Shown: one piece after another, positions 57,411 through 64,000 of the stretch
Layout of the letters: each line of letters opens with the position of its first letter
Position numbering within the stretch: the first letter of the stretch is position 1
Origin: Cryptomeria japonica
Taxonomy: Eukaryota > Streptophyta > Pinopsida > Cupressales > Cupressaceae
DNA: 64,000 nt
Direction of reading: 5' to 3'
NCBI RefSeq assembly: GCF_030272615.1
Contig: NC_081413.1
Coordinates: 446,688,538-446,752,537 of the forward strand
Made by a program: the position numbers and the translations under genes
The notes under the pieces: model-generated
Seen by the model: only the letters and a program-made list of their open reading frames with translations
Database searches by the model: none
Told to the model about the DNA's origin: nothing

Positions 57411-59392
57411 CTGGATCGTCTGCATTGACCATGGCCGCTTGTATTTAATTTTTTCATTTACTTCCTAGTGGGCCCCACCATTTGTTGCCAAATCCACATG
57501 ATTATCCATTGAGCAATTTCCCACTGCGGTATGGTGACTACCGTCTGATCTCTATGATCACCATTGATCTTCCTTCAACCTGGGCCCACGGGAACGAGCG
57601 ACAATAATGAACTTGGAACCATTGAACCACTTTGAAGCATTGAACCATTTTCAAATGGTCAACCACTTTGAAGTTCAAGTTCAAAGCTGACTTAGACATC
57701 CTCTCATCTGTAGACTTTTTCCACGTGTCAGCCTCTAATTTAATTGTGGGTCCACTTTGTCTTCCATCTAGAATTGGACCCACCATGTCGCCAAGTCGCA
57801 TTGATAACTGGGAGAGAAACTTTTCCTTGCGGCTTAGCAACCACCATCGAATCTATCCACTCGACTGTTGGATGTGATCAATCGCTCAGTCTTTACACTT
57901 GGTCTGCTCATTGTTCTTCATCTTCTCTCTACCATGTGGTGCATCCTCATTCATTATGACCCCACCTGAACGACCACCTAGATGACCACATCATCAGTTG
58001 CCAAGTTGCATGAGATAACCAGCAAGCATTTTTATCTTGCAGTATAGCGATGAGTGTTGCTCTAACCTAAAACTGTTTGATCATTAACCTCTTAGTCACT
58101 CACCTCCCCCTTTCCTTTTCTACATGTGCTTTGTCGCCAAGTCGCTATGATAACAATTGAGTAACTTTCTATAGTGGTATAGCGATAGCCCTTAGATCTT
58201 GTAGACTACCATTGATCTTCTCTTAATTTGATCCACCTTTAACCCCAATTGATCTTCTCTCTTGTGTCACGTGTCAACATGTGTCACCCTCTGATTGGCT
58301 CATGAGATCTGCATGGGAACCACCTGTCTATCGGGCCTGCCATGCATCCTGCTTTGTTGGATCTCATTCTTTCAGCGAGTCGCTTACCAGTCTCATCAAA
58401 CCTATAGTTTCATTGATATAATTATGTTGATAAAACTGAGCCTTAGATGAAACTATTTTGGGACTCATCACGGCCAAGATCTGCTCGATGTCGATGGAAC
58501 TGAGCTTTTGATGAAACCTTTTTGGGACTCATCATGGCCAAGATCTACTCGATGTCACCCATCCATGCCATGTCACTAGCCACTGGACGGCCACCTATCT
58601 TACACTTGTCCTTGGTCTTATACTCTTTGTTCTGCCACTTCATCAATCGCCAAGTCATGGCAATAATCCAATGTGCATCTTTTCATTGCAACATAGCAAT
58701 AGTTGTTAGATCTCTACAATCACCGTTGATCTTTCTTCAACTTGCTCACTCTTTAGTCTCTTCCCGTGAGCAGGTCACAAAATTAGGATGTCTTGAGATG
58801 CACATGCATGGGGTCCACCAGGCCACGAGTTGCCTCTTCTTACCCAAAACTCGTAAGATTTGACACTATAGTTATATGTGACCTTAAATTTAAATGTGAT
58901 AATCTCCCTCTGCATGGCCAATGTGTGATAAAAAGGTCCTCCTGCCTAGTGACTGAAACCACTTGGAAACTATAAGGCCTTTTTAAAACCCTCTTTGGCG
59001 CCCAAGTAAAACTTTGCACAAGCTAATTGCATTTTACTAAGTTTCTTTTGGCCTTAAGGTTTTAATAGTTACGCCACTTCATCTACACTGGAGCATAATA
59101 TCTTTGTGATCTACAGCATGTTGAGCTCAACCCTCATGGGAGCATCATTTTAACCCACATTCTATCTTACATTCCTATATCTGCACATGAAGCAAACAAG
59201 TTAGGAAAAAGAGAGCATTTCTCCCTAGTTCATGATTTGATCTTTTGAGAATGAATGAATACAAGGCTTCATTAGGGCACCAAATTTGGCATGTGCAAAA
59301 TTTTGTTAACATTTTTGGCGACCTCTCAAGGGTGTTTTCTTGATAAATAGTAGAATCCAGTAGCCTAGCACATCCATTGGGGCATTGAGTCA
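57411..59392 (-). repeat. Gypsy-3 3' LTR, truncated (about 1.98 kb kept)
   Basis: Element strand starts TGACTCAATGCCCC at 59392 after the PPT. The other end, which should carry the ...CCAACA terminus and the ACCTAGGTGGGT motif, is missing at about 57410. It contains five GCCAAGTC-type repeat modules (57487, 57790, 57998, 58135 and 58648) and a local duplication around GGGACTCATCA(C/T)GGCCAAGAT (58472 and 58530). It is related to the 46401-49338 solo LTR (shared GACTGAAACCACTTGGAA at about 58952 versus CAACTGAAACCACTTGGAA at 49029). Confidence 0.8.
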
Positions 59393-59410
59393 ATTTTTCT
59401 TTTCCTCAAA
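59393..59410 (-). promoter_or_regulatory. Gypsy-3 polypurine tract
   Basis: Minus strand TTTGAGGAAAAGAAAAAT directly before LTR start TGACTC. Purine-rich and correctly placed, although without a G run. Confidence 0.65.
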
Positions 59411-59673
59411 ATCTAGAATTGCATCTTAGCAATCTAAACAAAACTGAAAAGAAAACTACAAAGGCTCTGCATACAACTAAGCCTGCACATTGTGCAATCT
59501 ACACTTAAGGAAAATAGAAACAAAAAATGGACTGAAAAAAGAACAGCGATGTGATTGAAAGAACTTATTCAATTTAAACTACTACAACTCTGCTTATAGT
59601 TGAGCTTGACAAACTGCTGAAAAAGAAAGAAAAAACAACTATTCCACTATGTACATATGCAAACTATTAGTAC

Positions 59674-60780
59674 TCAATAGCATAATTTGAGGTCAATCCC
59701 ATTGACAGGGATTGGCAACACTTCTCCATCCAATTTAGCAATATGGAAAGCATTATGTTGTTTGCATTTTGTGATAACATACAGACCATCCCACATGGCA
59801 TCAAACTTGGTATGCCTACCAGGTTTGTTATTTAACTCATCCCACTTGAAAACAAGATCACCTTGATTAAATTTGCATGGTACATCTTTTCTATCAAAGG
59901 TTCTCTTCATCTGAGCATGGTGAATTTCTAATTTTTGGTATGCTTCCCTATGAGTTTCTTCTAACTCCAAAAGTTGAGCAAGCCTAATCTATATTGGCTG
60001 CTCTTCAAGTTGCTCAAATTCTTTTACATAATTCAAAGTTGGCAATTCAACTAAAATAAGTAATCTAGCTTCTTTGCCATAATTTAAAACATAAGGAGAG
60101 TTACCTATTGATCTGTTTGGTGTAATTCTATCAGCCCAAAGGGCTAACTTGAGCTTTTCATGCCAAGTTCTCTTATTCTCAACAATGGTTTTCTTAATGA
60201 TGTTGATCAAGTTCTTGTTAGTTGATTCAGCTTGTCTATTATCCTGAGGGTAATAATTGGACGAAGTGTTCAAATATATATTATGCTTTAACTGACCAAT
60301 GTGAAACTCTAAGACCAATGAAAGCTAAAGCATTATCAGAAATGATTGATTTCAGAGTACCAATGGAACTGCTTCTGTCCACTTTGTGAAATAATCAATT
60401 TCTATAAGAATCCATTTGTGACTTGCACTAGAAGGTGGATTAATAGGTCCTATAAAATCAAGCCCCCACTTTGCAAAAGGCTTGTCTACTTCAATTGGTT
60501 GCAAAGGCAAGCCTGGCAGCCTCTGCTTGCCTGCAAACAATGAACATTTTTCACATTTCGTTACCCATGAGTGAGCATCTCTAAACATTTCAGGCCAATA
60601 ATAACTAGCTTTCATAATTTTCAGGGTTGTTGTTCTTGCTGCAAAGTGACCTCCTGCAGGTCCTTCATGAAATTCTTTCAGAACTTTTTCTATCCAATAT
60701 GGCTCAATGCATCTAAAAAGAACCTCGTTATAATCTTTTTTGAACAAAATACCATCTATTAAAGCATAAGTAATGGCTTG
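59674..60780 (-). pseudogene. Gypsy-3 integrase (broken)
   Basis: Three pieces in one frame. 60352-60747: zinc domain FHEGPAGGH and CEKC, then WGLDFIGPI (first Asp) and EIDYFTKWTEAVP. Around 60330 the second Asp is in SIISDNALAF. 59989-60318: YPQDNRQAESTNKNL with catalytic Glu. 59674-59970: KRTFDRKDVPCKFNQGDLVFKWDE-type C-terminal domain with MWDGLYVI. Stops near 60320 and 59987 break it, but all catalytic residues remain readable. Confidence 0.92.
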
Positions 60781-60960
60781 TAGCTTGAAATACCTTCATT
60801 TTGATCTGTCTAAGCCTTCTGGATAGTCACCAATTTGTAAATAATGGGCAATCTATTGATTCCAAGTGACTGGCAAAGCTGGGATAGCAAGTTGCTCTTC
60901 ATTATTAAGCACCGTTTCAACTTGTTGCTCCACTTCTTTACTATTATTTGTGCCAGCAAG

Positions 60961-61715
60961 CTACTCACATAAACCCTTGCCTCTAACTAGCTTGGTTACC
61001 TTGATAGAGATGTCATATTCTATTGCCTCAGTAATCCAACCTACCCTTTTGCCATTTATGTCTTTGCTAAGAAAAAACTCTTTCACTATATGATGAGAAA
61101 ATATAAGCTGAATCTTATTGTTAGGGAGCATGTGCCCAAATTTATTAAGGCTTCTTATTACTGCTAACACATGCTTTTCTACAAATGAGTATCTAGTCTC
61201 ATAATCATGCAAATTGTGGCTAAAGAAAGCAACTAGTTGTTCTAAACCTTCATCATTTTGCTGACATAACATTGCAGAAATAGTGTCCTCACTCCCAAAG
61301 GCATATAGAATAAAATCTTTCTTAAAATTAGGATTAATGAGAGTAGGGGCTGCTGCAATTGCTTCTTTAATCTCTTCAAAACTGTTCTTACCTTGCATAG
61401 TCCACTGAAAATGAATGTTTTTCTTAAGCATGGTTGTAAGTGGCTGCATCAATGCTGCTATATTAGGAATAAACCTTCCAATAAACTTAATTCTACCTTT
61501 GAAACTCTAGAGTCCCTTCTTATGTGCCGGTAATGGTAATATAAGTATGGCTATGATCTACTCAGGATTTATTGAAATCCCATGCTTTGAAACAATATAT
61601 CCTAGCAGCTTACCTTCATGAACAACAAATATACTCTTCTTGGGATTTAATGAAACTCCATATTCCCTGCATCTCTCAAATACCTGTCTAAGATGGTCAA
61701 GATGTTCATTAGCCT
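60961..61715 (-). pseudogene. Gypsy-3 RT thumb and native RNase H
   Basis: 61452-60961 carries the connection and RNase H: FQWTMQGKNSFEEIKEAI, LINPNFKKDFILYAFGSEDT (family ILYxxAS) and LVAFFSHNLHDYETRYSFVEK. Upstream (about 61700-61560) the LNPKKSIFVVHEGKLLGYIVS equivalent is readable with a stop. In frame with integrase but not with RT, because of an extra T in the T run near 61725. Confidence 0.85.
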
Positions 61716-62440
61716 TTTTAGAAAAAAATATTTACATCATCTAGGTAAACCAAAACAAACTTGTTAATTAGGCCTTGAAATGCCATATCCATTGCATGTT
61801 AAAATGTTTCCCCTACATTGGTCAGTCCAAATGGCATTTTATTATAAGCCATTGTACCCCACTTGGTTGTAAATCTTGTTTTGTATTAATCTTCTTCTTT
61901 GACCATAATTTGGTTATATCCTAAATAACCGTCAAGTAATGAGAATCTCTCTGATCCTGATACAACCTCCAAAATTTGCTCCATTGAGGGCAGCGGGTAA
62001 TGGTCTTTCAGGGATGCTCTATTTAGATCTCTAAAATCAACACATAATCTCAGTTCACCATTCTTCTTCCTAACAGGAACTAGATTGGACACCTAGGATG
62101 TGTGCTTGATTGGAAATATAATATTTCCTTCAATCAGCTTATTTAACTTAGTCCTCATAAGATGTTCTAATTTTGGATTAAGAGGCCTTTATTTCTGCCT
62201 CACTGGTTTTGCATTATCTACAAACTCTATGGTATGCTAAGTTAAATGAGGATAAAATCCTTTCAAATATTCATACCTCCATGCAAATATGTCATTGAAT
62301 TCTTGACAAAGTTTTACAAAAGCATGTTTTTCTTTAGGGGTACATACCTTGCCAATTTTCAGTAGCTTGTCCTTGAATATTTCAACATGTTCATAATATT
62401 CTTCCTTCACAAACATGCTGCCTTTATCCTTCTTGAACTA
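61716..62440 (-). pseudogene. Gypsy-3 reverse transcriptase (broken)
   Basis: 61886-62092 reads VPVRKKNGELRLCVDFRDLN, DHYPLPSMEQILEVVSG and LLDGYLGYNQIMVKEED. After a TAA at 61885 the frame continues with FTTKWGTMAYNKMPFGLTN and the catalytic box LVYLDDVNIF (both Asp intact). A one-base gain in the homopolymer after it shifts frame near 61725. The RPLNPKLEHLM-like pre-RT part lies at 62140-62200. Confidence 0.9.
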
Positions 62441-63090
62441 ATCATTTGTATTAAAAATAGATTCAAGGGTTACCAGACCCTTGGGCAGCTTGTTAGTTTT
62501 CAATTGGAGAAACTGATTTTCATATTGATCATTGAACTTACACTGATTTCCAGCAAAAAACTCAGCTTCTTCAATTAGGAAATTAGTAATCTGCTCATCT
62601 GAGTCAAAAACCTGCCAATTAACAGTGTTATCTGGAACAGAGGGTCTTACTACAACTTTTACATACTGTTGTCTATCAATATTTTCTAGTTCTATTGGAA
62701 TATTGAACTGAGCTCCTAAAGTAGCAAGCCTATCCACTTCTTTATTTTGACTTCTAGGTATGGACAACAAATTAAATGCATCAAAATATTCAATTAAATC
62801 CCAAATTCTATGCTTGTACATCTTCAAAACATCATTTTTTGTGACATGGATATTCCTTACTTGATTCACAACTAGTTCACTATAACCAAAAACTTGTAAA
62901 CATTTAACTTTTTTTTGCATAGCCCGTTCTAAGCCATGTGCTAATGATTCATACTCAGCTGTATTGTTTGTACAGCTAAAAAAAATTCTAAAAGCAGTGT
63001 AGTATCTCATACCTCTAGGTGAAACTAGCATAACACCACCTCTGGAACCATTTTTACCTCTTGAACCATCAAAATAGAGTTGACAAACCT
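62441..63090 (-). pseudogene. Gypsy-3 additional RNase H, upstream of RT
   Basis: LYFDGSRGKNGSRGG (first Asp, at about 63060), SCTNNTAEYESLAHGLE (Glu), QVFGYSELVVNQV (family GDSELV; the second catalytic Asp is Tyr here) and NKEVDRLATLG (final Asp). After the domain comes a linker with KVVVRPSVPDNTVNWQVFD, the same type of linker as in Gypsy-1 (KVRPCVPNNLYNWKVFQ), and LPKGLVTLESIF. Nearly unbroken over 197 codons. Confidence 0.87.
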
Positions 63091-63599
63091 GATTTTTCTG
63101 TTGTTCTGACTGCTAGTCAAGTAGAATATCATCTTTTTCAAGGTGAGGACTAACATAATCATCCTCATGAATCATATAAACACCAAGACCTATTTCATCC
63201 ATCCTGATGAAAGGATCTTCTGCATTATTCTGGGCTGCCCACTCATCCAAATTCACATCAAGTATGCCTTGAATTGGTGTATCTAGATCCTAGATAGGTG
63301 GTAAATCCTCATGGTCTCTAATTGTAAGATCTACATTTAGAGGACTTGGGGTATATGGTTCTAAGTGGCAAGAGGCTTGGGGTTCTGACTTAATGGTTAC
63401 CTTAGTACAATATCGGGTTCGAAAAAACAAGTTTGACCAATCAGCACAAAAGGTATCCTTCTAATTTTGTTGTGAAATCTCTAGATAGGCAAAAAGAAAA
63501 GTGTGGAGGTAAGTGAGCTATGTACATGTCCTAAGGTATTAAAAAATTAGGACAAGCATGCAAGGTCAAACCAAGATCTTTGACCAATCCAACTGACTT

Positions 63600-63760
63600 A
63601 ACTGTTGTTCCATCTAACTATACAACTCCTCTAGAAACAAGCTCATAAATTAGACCAAGTTTATCTACAAGGTCTTTGGGCATAATTGAACTACTAGCTC
63701 TTGAGTCTATCAAGAAATTGTGGACTAGATGGTTGCCAATTATCAATGTTATAAAAAATA
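63600..63760 (-). pseudogene. Gypsy-3 aspartic protease core
   Basis: Minus strand translates to LVHNFLIDSRASSSIMPKDLVDKLG. The family motif is DSGASSSIMP, so the active-site Gly is now Arg (GGA to AGA). This is the expected position between Gag and the extra RNase H. Flanking sequence 63090-63600 and 63760-64000 is spacer with stops and no other motif I can name. Confidence 0.7.
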
Positions 63761-64000
63761 GAGGAGGCTTTGGTGTTTGGATTGGCTGATGATTTTTAAT
63801 TGGGATATCTTTAGCTAATGCAACTCTAGGCTAATCTTTTTGAGGCTCATTAGTCAAGGAAATATTATCCAATTTGTCTCTCAACAATTCCTTTTGTCCA
63901 AGAATTTGCAATGCATCTATCATTTTCATGGAAATAGAAGTTTTTTCCATAAATTCAACAATATTAAATGGAACACCACTAACCTTATGTTATACTCTTG

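Larger units (their letters stand above)
57411..64000 (-). mobile_element. Gypsy-3, Ty3/gypsy (Tat-like) element, 3' part
   Basis: Minus-strand order from the right edge: protease (about 63700), extra RNase H, RT, RNase H, integrase, short 3' UTR (59411-59673, no gene), PPT and a truncated 3' LTR. gag and the 5' LTR lie right of the window. The domain order is that of Gypsy-1, but the sequences are well diverged, so it is a different family of the same lineage. RT is frameshifted. Confidence 0.9.

Noticed and set aside
1-64000. Endogenous pararetrovirus or other integrated plant virus
   Set aside because: All RT regions are adjacent to integrase and LTRs of copia or gypsy type; no movement protein or virus coat motif seen.

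Overview
This is nuclear DNA from a seed plant, most likely a gymnosperm (inference). It is made almost entirely of old, nested LTR retrotransposons. I see no intact host gene, no rRNA, no credible tRNA gene and no CRISPR. The only host-gene trace is a decayed pentatricopeptide-repeat (PPR) pseudogene on the + strand at 20347-20590 and 23783-24060. All retroelement coding regions are broken by stops and frameshifts, and most of the stops I checked are TAG where the family has glutamine (CAG).

Left block (1-20346) is a four-deep nest. Copia-1 (minus, 1-5017) sits in Gypsy-2 (minus, 5018-13056). Gypsy-2 sits in the 3' extra-ORF region of Copia-A (plus, 13057-15814). Copia-A sits in the pol region of Copia-B (plus, 15815-20346), and Copia-B abuts the PPR pseudogene. 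The LTR of Copia-B also holds a minus-strand solo LTR (19093-20225, target duplication GTGAT). A truncated third plus-strand copia, Copia-C (20591-23782), splits the PPR pseudogene.

Central block (24507-52953) is Copia-D, a full-length plus-strand Sirevirus-like element with 5-bp target duplication TAGGA at both ends. Its 5' LTR was invaded by Gypsy-1 (minus, 24549-41164). Its pol was invaded by a solo LTR (46401-49338, target duplication GATTG). By eye the Copia-D LTRs differ at about 9% of sites and the Gypsy-1 LTRs at about 4%, which fits the insertion order.

Gypsy-1 is the most unusual object here. Its LTRs are about 5.5 kb (one truncated to 4.6 kb). Each carries, in sense orientation, a long reading frame of about 1,043 codons that resembles nothing I recognise. 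Its internal region reads gag - protease - extra RNase H - RT - RNase H - integrase, so the additional RNase H lies before RT. Gypsy-3 at the right edge (57411-64000, minus) has the same order. The LTRs of Gypsy-1, Gypsy-3 and the 46.4-49.3 kb solo LTR share TCGAT-rich U3 motifs. The latter two also share a family of interspersed repeats.

The copia elements look like the Sirevirus lineage: several purine tracts step down to the 3' LTR, LTRs carry many ACCGGT palindromes, the PBS matches initiator-Met tRNA type, and Gag is long with a coiled coil and several zinc knuckles. The right block (52954-57410) holds half of a small inverted-repeat element split by Copia-D, AT-rich unassigned sequence, and a truncated minus-strand copia LTR.
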